DNA from: Thalassospira xianhensis MCCC 1A02616
GTDB lineage: Bacteria; Pseudomonadota; Alphaproteobacteria; Rhodospirillales; Thalassospiraceae
Direction of reading: 5' to 3'
Length of the DNA stretch: 64,000 nucleotides
Assembly (NCBI RefSeq): GCF_003326475.1
Contig: NZ_JPWA01000002.1
Coordinates: 124,001 to 188,000 of the forward strand
In this document: positions 44,385 to 52,917 of the stretch, piece after piece
How positions within the stretch are numbered: the first letter of the stretch is position 1
Layout: each line of letters begins with the position of its first letter
Position numbers and translations under genes: made by a program
Notes under the pieces: model-generated
Told to the model about the DNA's origin: nothing
What the model saw: only the letters and a program-made list of their open reading frames with translations
Database searches by the model: none

Positions 44385-45206
44385 ATGTCCAGCCAGACGA
44401 CCCGTGGAATTGAACGCAGTGCTGATGGCTTGAGGTGGATTGAGGCCGAAAGCCTGCAAAATACCGAAGGCCTGCGACATGGTTTCCTGACTCGCAAGGG
44501 CGGGGTGAGTGACGGTATCCATAGCGGACTGAATGTCGGCTTCGGATCCGATGACAGCCGCGAACGGGTTGCGGAAAACCGTGCACGCGCAGCAAAGGCA
44601 TTTGGTGTGCGGAGCGACCGTTTGACCACGGTTTATCAGGTGCACGGGGTTGATGTCGCGGTGCTGAAACGCCCGCTTGACCGTGAAGAAGCGCCCAAGG
44701 CAGACGCGATGGTTACGGACCGGCCCGATGTGATGCTGGGCATCCTCACAGCCGACTGCACACCCGTTTTGTTTCATGATGCAAAGGCCGGCGTGATCGG
44801 GGCGTGCCATTCGGGATGGCGCGGATCGTTTGCCGGGATATCCGAGGCAACCGTAAGTGCCATGGAAAAGCTTGGCGCGTCGCGTGACAATATATCGGCT
44901 GCCGTAGGGCCGTGCATTGCGCGTCCGTCATATGAAGTCGATGCCGGGTTCCGCGATACGATCCTGTCGGGCCCATCCGGGGACGAGGACCTTTTTGATC
45001 GATCCGTCCGCGATGGTCACTTCATGTTCGATCTGCCGGAATATGTCCGCCGCCGGACCATGGCGACCGGTATTGCCGCGGTCGAGCTGGTGGCGCGCGA
45101 TACCTTGGCCGAAGAAGAATTGTTTTACAGCTATCGCCGGACGACCCTTCGCGGCGAACCTGATTACGGACGGCAGTTATCGGCGATCATGCTGACCGGT
45201 TCCTGA
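44385..45206 (+). CDS. pgeF: Peptidoglycan editing factor PgeF (multicopper laccase-like fold)
   Basis: 273 residues. DUF152/laccase-domain signature: GLRHGFLTRKGGVSDG near the N-terminus; LTTVYQVHGVDV; ADCTPVLFHDAKAGVIGACH with the metal-ligand Cys and His; HSGWRGSFAGISEA. In E. coli YfiH/PgeF removes misincorporated amino acids (L-Ser for L-Ala) from peptidoglycan precursors; it has also been called polyphenol oxidase. Last of the lgt-midA-pgeF unit. Confidence 0.93.
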   Translation: MSSQTTRGIERSADGLRWIEAESLQNTEGLRHGFLTRKGGVSDGIHSGLNVGFGSDDSRERVAENRARAAKAFGVRSDRLTTVYQVHGVDVAVLKRPLDREEAPKADAMVTDRPDVMLGILTADCTPVLFHDAKAGVIGACHSGWRGSFAGISEATVSAMEKLGASRDNISAAVGPCIARPSYEVDAGFRDTILSGPSGDEDLFDRSVRDGHFMFDLPEYVRRRTMATGIAAVELVARDTLAEEELFYSYRRTTLRGEPDYGRQLSAIMLTGS

Positions 45207-45231
45207 TCCCGGGATTGCGAGGAAACATGCT

Positions 45232-45300
45232 ATGCCCCATTTGATCATGCTGTTCTTCTTTATGATCATTGCAGCCATGGTTGGCTGCGTTTTTATGTGA
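45232..45300 (+). CDS. Possible 22-residue hydrophobic small protein
   Basis: An ATG at 45232 with GAGGAA about eight bases upstream begins a 22-codon frame ending at TGA 45298-45300. The product is almost entirely hydrophobic (Leu, Met, Phe, Ile) with one Cys near the end, compatible with a small membrane peptide. It lies between pgeF and a lipoprotein gene. It could equally be a leader peptide or chance. No homologues are known to me. Confidence 0.35.
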   Translation: MPHLIMLFFFMIIAAMVGCVFM

Positions 45301-45318
45301 CGCGGTGAATTTGAATAG

Positions 45319-46332
45319 ATGATTTCTCGATTACGGTTTCTGGTTCTTTTTGCGTCCTGTGTTTTGCCGCTTGCGGCATGCGGTGATTTGCCGCGCCCGT
45401 TTGAAGGTGCCGGGCGGGAAGGCGATCCAGCCCTGCTTGAGCTGCGCGATACAAATACGGTCCGGGTCGAGATTGGCGAAGACCTGCCTGAAGGGGCATC
45501 TGTTCATTTGACGCGTGCCATGGCGCGCGCGCTTCGCAATCTTGATATCCCGGCCTATAGCGACAGCCAGATCGGCGGCGATTTCATTCTGCGGCCCAAT
45601 GTCGAATCCCGCCTTGCCGAAGGGGATGCGGCCTATATTGATGTCACGTGGGTTTTGATGAATCCGGAAGGACTGGCGATTGATACCGCGCGCGGTGCCG
45701 GTGAATTGCAGTCCGACTACTGGTTTGCACAAGTTCCGAACGGACCCGAAGAAACCAACCTTGCCGTGCCCAAGGAGCTTGTCGACAAGGTCCGCGACCT
45801 TAAGGGGGAAAAGGTTGATCCGGCAGAAAAAGCCTATGATGAATTGGTGGCCAAACCGGCCGAGCGGATCGCGTTTCTGATTTCAGGCGATCGTTCCCAG
45901 CTTGCCGGGGCGCCGGTGGTCAAGATCGCGCTTGTTGATTTTGCCGGGGCACCGGGCGACGGTAACGAGGCACTGGCAAGATCGGCGGGGGCCCTGTTGC
46001 GGGCCAAGGGGATCGAGGTTGACGATGCGATTGACGACAGATCAATCATATTATCGGCGACCATTTCGGTGAAACCGGTGGAACGCAAAACCACCACACC
46101 GCTTGATCAGGTTCAGATCGACTGGGTGATCATGGATCCAGATGGCACCGAATTGGGTCAGATGGCGCAAAACAACGTTGTGCCGCGTGGCCGGCTGGAT
46201 GAACGCTGGGGATCGGTGGCATCAATTGCGGCACAGGCCGCGGTCGATGCGCTTGAAGGTGCGCTTAATCAGGTGGCCCGCAAAAAGGGCATGATGCTTA
46301 AATCCGATAAAAAGACGGTATCGTCGCGCTGA
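45319..46332 (+). CDS. Predicted outer-envelope lipoprotein, unknown function
   Basis: 337 residues. A lipoprotein signal peptide ends at lipobox LAAC with Cys21, followed by GD. A mature domain of mixed alpha/beta character follows, with two similar halves: one around TVRVEIGEDLPEGASVHLTR and VTWVLMNPEGLAIDT, the other around VKIALVDFAGAPGDGNEALA and IDWVIMDPDGTELGQM. These look like an internal duplication of a beta-strand/helix unit. I do not recognise the family. It lies near pgeF and prs with an intervening gap. Confidence 0.75.
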   Translation: MISRLRFLVLFASCVLPLAACGDLPRPFEGAGREGDPALLELRDTNTVRVEIGEDLPEGASVHLTRAMARALRNLDIPAYSDSQIGGDFILRPNVESRLAEGDAAYIDVTWVLMNPEGLAIDTARGAGELQSDYWFAQVPNGPEETNLAVPKELVDKVRDLKGEKVDPAEKAYDELVAKPAERIAFLISGDRSQLAGAPVVKIALVDFAGAPGDGNEALARSAGALLRAKGIEVDDAIDDRSIILSATISVKPVERKTTTPLDQVQIDWVIMDPDGTELGQMAQNNVVPRGRLDERWGSVASIAAQAAVDALEGALNQVARKKGMMLKSDKKTVSSR

Positions 46333-46650
46333 TCGGCGGGTTTATCGTTCTGTATTGCGTCAATCTGCATGACTGCCTTGTCGATATTCGGTACCGCGAC
46401 CATTTACAGACTGTTAACGGCTGGTTATAACACCGCCGCGGTTCACTGATATGTGGACTTGCTCATTATTGGTCTTTGAGTGTCGTGGATATGTCGTTGG
46501 ACCGGAAGGCGAAAGCGCCGAATTTTTCGGTCAGGTGGACGACAGGAAAGACGTGACGGGATCTGTTACCGGCAAGTTTGCATCCGGCCTGTACCGTACA
46601 GGACATTAGATTTATTCACTTTCCCGGCACCCATTAACCGAGGCCCCGCC
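46333..46650. other. Region upstream of prs
   Basis: This 318-base gap has no convincing gene; an in-frame extension of prs from 46480 has no start support. The best promoter candidate is -35 TTACAG (46404-46409) and -10 TATAAC (46426-46431) with a 16-base spacer. About 220 bases of leader would then precede prs; I see no obvious riboswitch fold in it. Confidence 0.45.
46404..46431 (+). promoter_or_regulatory. Candidate sigma70-type promoter of prs
   Basis: TTACAG and TATAAC with a 16-base spacer match the housekeeping sigma consensus at four of six and five of six positions. It lies about 220 bases before the prs ATG. Confidence 0.45.
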
Positions 46651-47583
46651 ATGAAGATCCTCGCTTGTAACAGCAACCGCCCGCTGTCTGAGGCCATTGC
46701 TGATCACTTGAATCTGCCGCTGACCCGTGCAGATCTCAAGCGATTCTCCGATCAGGAAATCTGGTGTGAAATACAGGAAAACGTCCGCGGTGAGGACGTT
46801 TTTGTCATTCAGAGCACCTCTTTCCCTGCAAACGACCATCTAATGGAACTTCTGGTGGTTCTTGATGCACTGCGCCGTGGTTCGGCCCGCCGCATTACCG
46901 CTGTTCTTCCGTATTTCGGTTATGCGCGCCAGGATCGTAAATCGGGTCCCCGTACCCCGATTTCGGCCAAACTGGTCGCCAACCTGATCACGGTTGCCGG
47001 TGCAGACCGCGTTCTGACCATGGACCTTCATGCCGGTCAGATTCAGGGCTTCTTCGATATTCCGCTCGATAACCTGTTTGCGTCGCCGGTGTTGACCAGC
47101 GACATCCGCAACAAGTTCGAAGGCCAGAAACTGGTGATCGTCAGCCCTGACGTCGGTGGTGTGGCACGTGCGCGTTCCGTTGCAAAACGTCTGGATGCGG
47201 AACTGGCCATCATCGACAAACGTCGCCCGCAGGCCGGCGTGTCGGAAGTCATGCATGTTATCGGTGACGTCAAGGATGCTGCCTGCATTCTGGTTGACGA
47301 CATCGTTGATTCGGCAGGCACCCTTTGCAATGCAGCGACCGCCCTTAAAGAGCGCGGTGCGGCATCGGTTGCGGCCTATGTTTCGCATGGCGTTCTGTCG
47401 GGCCCGGCTGTTGAACGTATCGCCAATTCGCCGATGACCGAGGTTGTGACGACGGACTCGATCAAGGCGTCGGAAGCGGTGCGTGGCTGCTCGAAAATTC
47501 GTCAGCTTCCGATTGCGCCTTTGATGGCTGAAGCCATTCGTCGAATTTCGGAAGAAAAATCTGTTTCCGTTCTTTTCGATTGA
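46651..47583 (+). CDS. prs: Ribose-phosphate pyrophosphokinase
   Basis: 310 residues. Makes PRPP from ribose 5-phosphate and ATP. Features: [10 protein letters not shown]-like [11 protein letters not shown] near the N-terminus, [18 protein letters not shown] (ATP-binding His/Arg region), and the PRPP-binding loop [19 protein letters not shown]. It is upstream of rplY and pth with moderate gaps. A GC-rich hairpin follows. Confidence 0.97.
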   Translation: MKILACNSNRPLSEAIADHLNLPLTRADLKRFSDQEIWCEIQENVRGEDVFVIQSTSFPANDHLMELLVVLDALRRGSARRITAVLPYFGYARQDRKSGPRTPISAKLVANLITVAGADRVLTMDLHAGQIQGFFDIPLDNLFASPVLTSDIRNKFEGQKLVIVSPDVGGVARARSVAKRLDAELAIIDKRRPQAGVSEVMHVIGDVKDAACILVDDIVDSAGTLCNAATALKERGAASVAAYVSHGVLSGPAVERIANSPMTEVVTTDSIKASEAVRGCSKIRQLPIAPLMAEAIRRISEEKSVSVLFD

Positions 47584-47600
47584 GGGTATAAGGCGCTGCT

Positions 47601-47630
47601 GCGCTGGCACCCCTGGAGGCCAGCGCGTTT
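47601..47630 (+). terminator. Weak terminator or attenuator after prs
   Basis: Perfect eight-base-pair stem GCGCTGGC / GCCAGCGC with a ten-base loop, followed by GTTTGCTTT rather than a clean T-run. Read-through into rplY is likely. Confidence 0.5.
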
Positions 47631-47705
47631 GCTTTCGTGGGTTTTCACCGGTGATTTGCACCAGCCCACGGTCGCAATATGTTTTTAGTTCAAGGAGATT
47701 TTCCG

Positions 47706-48326
47706 ATGGCAAACACTGTTATCACTGCGGAAATCCGTGAACGGGCCGGAAAGGGGGCCGCCCGTGCCGTGCGTCGTGCCGGTATGGTCCCTGGTGTCAT
47801 TTACGGAGCAAAACAGGAACCTGTTCTGTTCCAGATTGACCCGCGTCCGCTCAACAAACTTCTGCACAAGCAGGGTTTCTTCTCGCACATTCTTGACGTC
47901 AAGATTGGCAAAGAAACCTACGAAGTCCTGCCACGCGACGTACAGTTCGACAAAGTGACGGATGCGCCGATCCATGTCGACTTCCTGCGTTTCGCAAAAG
48001 GTCAGACCATGACCGTTGAAGTCCCGGTTCGCTTCGTTAACGAAGAGAAATCCCCGGGTCTGAAAAAAGGCGGCGTTCTGAACATCGTTCGTCACGATGT
48101 CGAAGTCGAATGCGCACCGAGTGCCATTCCGGAAGAACTCGTCTTCGATCTGACTGGTGTCGAAGTTGGCGACTCGATTCACATTTCGGCGATCAAACTG
48201 CCGAAAGGTGTCGAACTCACCATTACCGACCGTGACTTCACGGTTGCGACTGTTGCTGCTCCGTCTGCGCTTAAATCGGAAGAAAATGCCGAAAGCGCTG
48301 ACGAAGAAGAAGCGACCGAAGAATAA
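47706..48326 (+). CDS. rplY: Large ribosomal subunit protein bL25 (Ctc form)
   Basis: 206 residues from the ATG at 47706, preceded by AAGGAG. The L25 N-domain (about 1-95) binds 5S rRNA ([34 protein letters not shown]). The C-terminal TL5/Ctc extension (about 100-190) is present, with a final acidic tail ([14 protein letters not shown]). It is 14 bases upstream of pth; the rplY-pth-ychF order is widely conserved. Confidence 0.96.
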   Translation: MANTVITAEIRERAGKGAARAVRRAGMVPGVIYGAKQEPVLFQIDPRPLNKLLHKQGFFSHILDVKIGKETYEVLPRDVQFDKVTDAPIHVDFLRFAKGQTMTVEVPVRFVNEEKSPGLKKGGVLNIVRHDVEVECAPSAIPEELVFDLTGVEVGDSIHISAIKLPKGVELTITDRDFTVATVAAPSALKSEENAESADEEEATEE

Positions 48327-48340
48327 GATCGAGGTCTACG

Positions 48341-49114
48341 ATGTTACTGGTGATTGGATTGGGGAACCCGGGTTCGGGATATGCCGCCAATCGCCACAAT
48401 ATCGGCTTTATGGCGGCGGACGAACTCGTCCGCCGCCATTCTTTTGGTCCCTGGCGCAAGAAATTTCAGGGGCAAATTACCGAAGGCGAAGTGAACGGCC
48501 AAAAAGTTTTGGTATTAAAGCCTGAAACTTTCATGAACCTTTCGGGGCAAAGTGTCGGCGAAGTCCTGCGTTTTTATAAAATTCCGATCGAAGACGTTAT
48601 TGTCCTGCATGACGAACTGGATCTTCCACCGGGCAAGCTGCGCGTCAAACGCGGCGGCGGCCATGGCGGACATAACGGGTTGCGATCCATCGACGCTCAT
48701 TGCGGCAAGGAGTATCGCCGCGTGCGGCTTGGCATTGGCCATCCGGGGGAAAAGGAACGTGTGCACGGACATGTTCTGGGCGATTTTTCCAAGGCCGAAC
48801 AGAACGGCTGGCTTATGGCGCTGCTGGATGGTGTCGCGCTTGAATTCCCGCGTCTCGTCAAGGGGGACGACGGCGGCTTTATGAGCAAGGTTTCGCACAT
48901 TGTCTCGCCGCCAAAACCCAAGGCCGAGAAAAAGCCGAAACCGGCTGCGACGGGTGAACAATTGGCCGATGCTGTAAAAGAAGGCGACGGCAAGATCGAA
49001 GATAAAGGTGCGTCTGACGCGCCGGAGGTCGAAGGCAAACCCGACACCCCGGTCAGCAACGCCGCAACCGCCATGGCGCAGGCACTGGCACGCGCCTTTA
49101 ACAAAAAGAAATAG
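48341..49114 (+). CDS. pth: Peptidyl-tRNA hydrolase
   Basis: 257 residues; the catalytic domain is about 1-190. Hallmarks are [20 protein letters not shown] with the catalytic His, [20 protein letters not shown] with the substrate Asn, and [20 protein letters not shown], then [12 protein letters not shown]. The C-terminus has an extra 60-70 residue tail of Lys/Pro/Ala/Glu-rich low complexity, longer than in E. coli. It recycles tRNA from peptidyl-tRNA. Co-transcribed with rplY. Confidence 0.96.
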   Translation: MLLVIGLGNPGSGYAANRHNIGFMAADELVRRHSFGPWRKKFQGQITEGEVNGQKVLVLKPETFMNLSGQSVGEVLRFYKIPIEDVIVLHDELDLPPGKLRVKRGGGHGGHNGLRSIDAHCGKEYRRVRLGIGHPGEKERVHGHVLGDFSKAEQNGWLMALLDGVALEFPRLVKGDDGGFMSKVSHIVSPPKPKAEKKPKPAATGEQLADAVKEGDGKIEDKGASDAPEVEGKPDTPVSNAATAMAQALARAFNKKK

Positions 49115-49178
49115 CATCGGGATCGGGGCCTGCCCCATCCTGTTTCAGACACATTAGAAGTGACGGAGCCCGGAAAAG

Positions 49179-50282
49179 ATGGGATTCAAATGCGGTATTG
49201 TCGGTCTGCCCAACGTTGGTAAATCGACCCTGTTTAACGCCCTGACACAGACGGCCGCTGCCGAGGCAGCGAACTTCCCGTTCTGTACCATCGAGCCGAA
49301 CACCGGTCGGGTCAGCGTTCCTGATGAACGTCTTGATAAGATTGCCGCCATCGGCAAGTCGGCGACCATCATCCCGACCCAGCTTGAATTCGTTGATATC
49401 GCGGGTTTGGTGCGTGGTGCGTCGAAGGGCGAGGGGCTTGGCAACCAGTTCCTGGCCAATATCCGCGAAACCGATGCGATCGTGCATGTTCTGCGTTGCT
49501 TCGAAGACGGCGACATCACCCATGTCGAAGGTTCGGTCGATCCCGTACGCGATGCGGAAACCATCGAAACCGAATTGATGCTGGCCGATATGGACAGCCT
49601 TGAAAAGCGCGTTACCGGTCTTCAGAAACGTGCCAAGGGTGGTGATAAAGATGCCAAACTGACGCTGGAGCTGATTGAACGTGCGCTTGAAGCGCTGCGC
49701 GAAGGCAAGCCAGCCCGAGTTGTTGAAATCAACAACGAAGATGAAGCCAAGGCGTTTCGCATGTTGCAGCTTCTGACCAGCAAGCCGGTTCTTTATGCGT
49801 GCAACGTGGATGAAGACAGTGCGGCTGATGGCAATGCACTTTCGGCGAAGGTTGCCGAAATGGCCGCTTCACAGGGTGCGCGTTCGGTTGTGATTTCGGC
49901 AGCGATTGAGTCCGAAGTTGCCCTGCTGGATAGTGTCGAAGACAAGAAAGAATTCCTTGAAGGCCTTGGTCTTGAAGAAACCGGTCTGGCACGTGTTATC
50001 CGCGAAGGATACAAGCTGCTTAACCTTTTGACCTTCTTCACGGTTGGTCCGAAAGAAGCGCGCGCATGGACGGTATATTCCGGTGCGACCGCGCCGAACG
50101 CCGCCGGTGTGATCCATACCGATTTTGAACGCGGTTTCATCAAGGCAGAAACCATTGCCTATGATGATTTCATTGCGTTTGGCGGTGAAGCCGGTGCGCG
50201 TGATAACGGCAAGCTGCGCCAGGAAGGCAAGACCTACATCGTCAAGGACGGTGATATCTTCCACTTTAAATTCAACGTATAA
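49179..50282 (+). CDS. ychF: Redox-regulated ATPase YchF
   Basis: 367 residues. Obg-like P-loop ATPase: G1 [16 protein letters not shown]3 [19 protein letters not shown], a non-canonical G4 that favours ATP over GTP, and a C-terminal TGS domain (about 280-367) with [15 protein letters not shown] and then [15 protein letters not shown]. The length is standard. Follows pth after 64 bases and ends at a strong terminator. Confidence 0.97.
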   Translation: MGFKCGIVGLPNVGKSTLFNALTQTAAAEAANFPFCTIEPNTGRVSVPDERLDKIAAIGKSATIIPTQLEFVDIAGLVRGASKGEGLGNQFLANIRETDAIVHVLRCFEDGDITHVEGSVDPVRDAETIETELMLADMDSLEKRVTGLQKRAKGGDKDAKLTLELIERALEALREGKPARVVEINNEDEAKAFRMLQLLTSKPVLYACNVDEDSAADGNALSAKVAEMAASQGARSVVISAAIESEVALLDSVEDKKEFLEGLGLEETGLARVIREGYKLLNLLTFFTVGPKEARAWTVYSGATAPNAAGVIHTDFERGFIKAETIAYDDFIAFGGEAGARDNGKLRQEGKTYIVKDGDIFHFKFNV

Positions 50283-50320
50283 GCCGCTTTTCGGCATTAT
50301 ACGATGATTGGGAAAGACCC

Positions 50321-50358
50321 CAAAGGCCATCGCAGAATGCGGTGGCCTTTTGTCTTTT
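50321..50358 (+). terminator. Terminator of the rplY-pth-ychF unit
   Basis: Stem of about 14 base pairs CAAAGGCCATCGCA / TGCGGTGGCCTTTTG with one wobble and a three-base loop, then TCTTTTGG. Confidence 0.88.
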
Positions 50359-50426
50359 GGGACTGAGGGGCTTGTCAAAACGATTCTAAACCGCCACCAT
50401 TTCGCTATCGCAGCAATGAGGTTGGC

Positions 50427-51173
50427 ATGAACGAATTAAGTCCCGTGAAACGCGTTTTAATGGTTTTCAATTCTGCCACCGGTCAACCCGGTCGGGTGGG
50501 GACCGTTTTACGCCGGTACGGGTACGAGTTCGATATTCGTCGTCCGGGTGAAGGCGACACATTGCCAAGCGACATGGCGGGCTATCATCTGGCGATTGTC
50601 TTTGGTGGCCCGATGAGTGCTAATGACGACCATGAAGACAATGTCGCCAGAATCATGGAATGGCTGCCCCATGTCGTGAACAGCAATGCGATGTATCTGG
50701 GGATTTGCCTTGGTGCGCAATTGATGGCGCGCCATCTGGGGGCTTCAGTTTCACCCCGTTCCGACGGAATGACCGAAATCGGTTATTACCCGGTTGAGGC
50801 AACCGAAGCCGGGCGTGACCTCTTCCCAAATGAAATGATGGTTTATCACTGGCACAGCGAAGGGTTCGAGCTTCCTGACGGGGCCGAACTAATGGCCCGC
50901 GGTTCGGTTTTCCCCAATCAAGCCTATCATATAGATAACCGCATCTGGGGCATTCAGTTCCATCCTGAAGTCGATGACGAAACGCATGAACGCTGGCTTG
51001 CGAAATCGGCGGAGAAGACGGAACGACCGAATGGTCAGACCCCTGATCAGCAACGTGCCGGGCGCGCGAAATATGACGCGGCATTTGGGGCGTGGTTTGA
51101 AGGTTTTGCGACCCGTGTGCTGATCGACGAGCGGGTTATTGTCGATTCAAGCCTTGGTGCATGCAGCGTTTAG
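50427..51173 (+). CDS. Class I glutamine amidotransferase domain protein
   Basis: 248 residues. The GATase triad is visible: Cys94 in MYLGICLGAQLMAR, His179 and Glu181 in WGIQFHPEVDDE. The N-terminal Rossmann-like part has VLMVFNSATGQPGR and IVFGGPMSANDDHE. It is a stand-alone protein of the GMP-synthase-like amidotransferase subgroup; the partner synthetase is not adjacent. Possible roles are gamma-glutamyl hydrolysis or amide transfer; the substrate is unknown. It is convergent with the DUF2478 gene. Confidence 0.9.
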   Translation: MNELSPVKRVLMVFNSATGQPGRVGTVLRRYGYEFDIRRPGEGDTLPSDMAGYHLAIVFGGPMSANDDHEDNVARIMEWLPHVVNSNAMYLGICLGAQLMARHLGASVSPRSDGMTEIGYYPVEATEAGRDLFPNEMMVYHWHSEGFELPDGAELMARGSVFPNQAYHIDNRIWGIQFHPEVDDETHERWLAKSAEKTERPNGQTPDQQRAGRAKYDAAFGAWFEGFATRVLIDERVIVDSSLGACSV

Positions 51174-51195
51174 GATGCGGTCTGATGAAAGGTCA

Positions 51196-51714
51196 TCAGG
51201 CTTCCTGCGTTGCACGTTCCCTGACTTGTTCCTGCCACCAGGTGATGATTGAGGCCTCGTCAAAGGGCAGGGTTTGCGCATAACCGCCGTGGAAGTCCTG
51301 CCAGGCGGCATCATATTCATCGCGAACACCGACCAGTACCGGAATTTCCAACGCCATCGCTTTTGATATCACATCGCGCAATCCGCGCCCGTCGGCTTCG
51401 CTGCGACCGAACCTGCCAATGATCAGAATATCCGGGGTATGATCCAGGTCGCCTTCAAGCTGCTCGGACAGGGTTGCCAATGCATCGCCATCCAGCTTGC
51501 AGCCGCGCGCCATTGAACCGCGGTTTTTGGTAATCGGCATTTCATGACCGGTGCCAAGATTGCGGACATAAACCAGTGTTCCGCAATCGCGGTCTGCCCG
51601 GCGTTTCTGCACATAGCCCGCAACACGCTGTCCCTTACCGATGACATGGATTGCGACACGGTCCAACAGATCGTCGATACCGTCTTTGGGGAGAAAGGGG
51701 ATACCAGCCAGCAT
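51196..51714 (-). CDS. DUF2478 domain protein next to nap
   Basis: 172 residues from the ATG at 51714, which has GGGGAT about seven bases upstream; longer starts at 51735 and 51759 are possible. Family-typical blocks: VAGYVQKRRADRDCGTLVYV, RGCKLDGDALATL, LIIGRFGRSEADGRGLRDV, and ALEIPVLVGVRDEY. DUF2478 proteins are related to a nucleoside-triphosphatase superfamily and are often found near molybdenum transport or molybdoenzyme genes, as recalled. No Walker A motif is visible in this copy. It lies just downstream of napC, separated by a hairpin. Confidence 0.8.
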   Translation of the reverse strand: MLAGIPFLPKDGIDDLLDRVAIHVIGKGQRVAGYVQKRRADRDCGTLVYVRNLGTGHEMPITKNRGSMARGCKLDGDALATLSEQLEGDLDHTPDILIIGRFGRSEADGRGLRDVISKAMALEIPVLVGVRDEYDAAWQDFHGGYAQTLPFDEASIITWWQEQVRERATQEA

Positions 51715-51797
51715 GTATTTATCCCCGGTCGCCATTTGGCGAAATTTCGGTACCACCAAGTATCGTCAACGTCATCGTCCGTCCTTCGCGCGGATTT

Positions 51798-51830
51798 CGG
51801 CGTGATCGCCACACAGATACGATCACGCCG
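51798..51830 (-). other. Hairpin between napC and the DUF2478 gene
   Basis: Perfect 11-base-pair stem CGGCGTGATCG / CGATCACGCCG with an 11-base loop and no T-run. It may stabilise the nap transcript or partly block read-through into DUF2478. Confidence 0.65.
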
Positions 51831-51839
51831 GATAATCGG

Positions 51840-52430
51840 TTACTGCCACTCGGGAACACCCGACATGTCAGGCAGATGATGCGCGATCCCTTTGTGACAG
51901 TCGATACATGTCTTTTCGCCGGTGAACAAAAATTTCTCATGTGCTTCGACGGCACGCGGGCTTTGGCGGGTTGTATCCATCGAGTCAGGGGAATGGCAGT
52001 TACGGCATTCCAGCGAATTGTTGGACTTCAGACGGGCCCATTCGTGCTGGGCCAGTTCAAGACGCTTTTCAACAAACTTGTCGCGTGTGCTGATGGTGCC
52101 GAAAATCTTGCCCCAGACTTCCTTGGATGCTTGCATTTTACGGGCAATCTTGTCAGTCCATTCATGCGGCACGTGACAGTCCGGACAGGTGGCGCGCACA
52201 CCGGACCGGTTGGAATAGTGGATGGTTGATTTAAGTTCGGCAAAAACGTTGTCCCGCATTTCATGACAGGAAATGCAGAACTTTTCGGTATTTGTTGCTT
52301 CAAGTGCGGTGTTGAACCCGCCCCAGAAGATAACACCAGCAACGAAGCCGCCCAGCGTCAAAAAGGCGAGGCTGAAATGCACACTTGGTGAATTCAGGAC
52401 CTTCCAGTAGCGTTTCAGAAGATCGAACAT
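51840..52430 (-). CDS. napC: NapC/NirT tetraheme quinol dehydrogenase
   Basis: 196 residues from the ATG at 52430, seven bases after GGGAG. One N-terminal membrane anchor ([20 protein letters not shown]) precedes four CxxCH sites: CISCH, CPDCH, CRNCH and CIDCH. It passes electrons from ubiquinol to NapB. Last of napEFDABC, five bases from napB. A redox-related DUF2478 gene follows. Confidence 0.96.
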   Translation of the reverse strand: MFDLLKRYWKVLNSPSVHFSLAFLTLGGFVAGVIFWGGFNTALEATNTEKFCISCHEMRDNVFAELKSTIHYSNRSGVRATCPDCHVPHEWTDKIARKMQASKEVWGKIFGTISTRDKFVEKRLELAQHEWARLKSNNSLECRNCHSPDSMDTTRQSPRAVEAHEKFLFTGEKTCIDCHKGIAHHLPDMSGVPEWQ

Positions 52431-52441
52431 TGGCAATCTCC

Positions 52442-52906
52442 CTATTCCGCGATCCGCGTGCTGTTGTTGGGCAGCAATGCATCAATATCGACAAAGCTGT
52501 TGCCGACCAGCGGCTCGACCTGACGTTGGGACACATGGCACTGCGTGCAGAAATAGCGCCGCGGGCTGACCGCGGCCAAAAACTGACCGTCCCGATCCAT
52601 GAAATGGGTGATCGAAACCATCGGTGCGCCGCTTTCGCCGGTGCGTGAGCGGGCATGGCATGACAGGCATTTATTGGCGTTTTTATCGATCTGATATCCT
52701 TCGATATCGTGCGGGATGGTCGGCGGTTGCTCGGGATAATTGCGCGGACGTTTCTGGTCCGTATCCTCGAAGTTGCTGATCCGTGGTGCCGCGCTCTCCT
52801 GATCGGGGGCGGTGCTGCGCAGGGTGGTGATCGGTTCGGCGGCATATGCCGCGCCAGCAATTGCAATAATCGCCAGCGCCATGAGCCATTTCGGGGTCAT
52901 TTTCAT
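52442..52906 (-). CDS. napB: Diheme cytochrome NapB of periplasmic nitrate reductase
   Basis: 154 residues from the ATG at 52906. A signal peptide ([17 protein letters not shown]) precedes two heme c sites, CLSCH and CTQCH, with distal His residues in ITHFMDRDG and nearby. It is the small subunit that reduces NapA. Begins 12 bases after napA. Confidence 0.95.
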   Translation of the reverse strand: MKMTPKWLMALAIIAIAGAAYAAEPITTLRSTAPDQESAAPRISNFEDTDQKRPRNYPEQPPTIPHDIEGYQIDKNANKCLSCHARSRTGESGAPMVSITHFMDRDGQFLAAVSPRRYFCTQCHVSQRQVEPLVGNSFVDIDALLPNNSTRIAE

Positions 52907-52917
52907 GGTTTCCTCCC

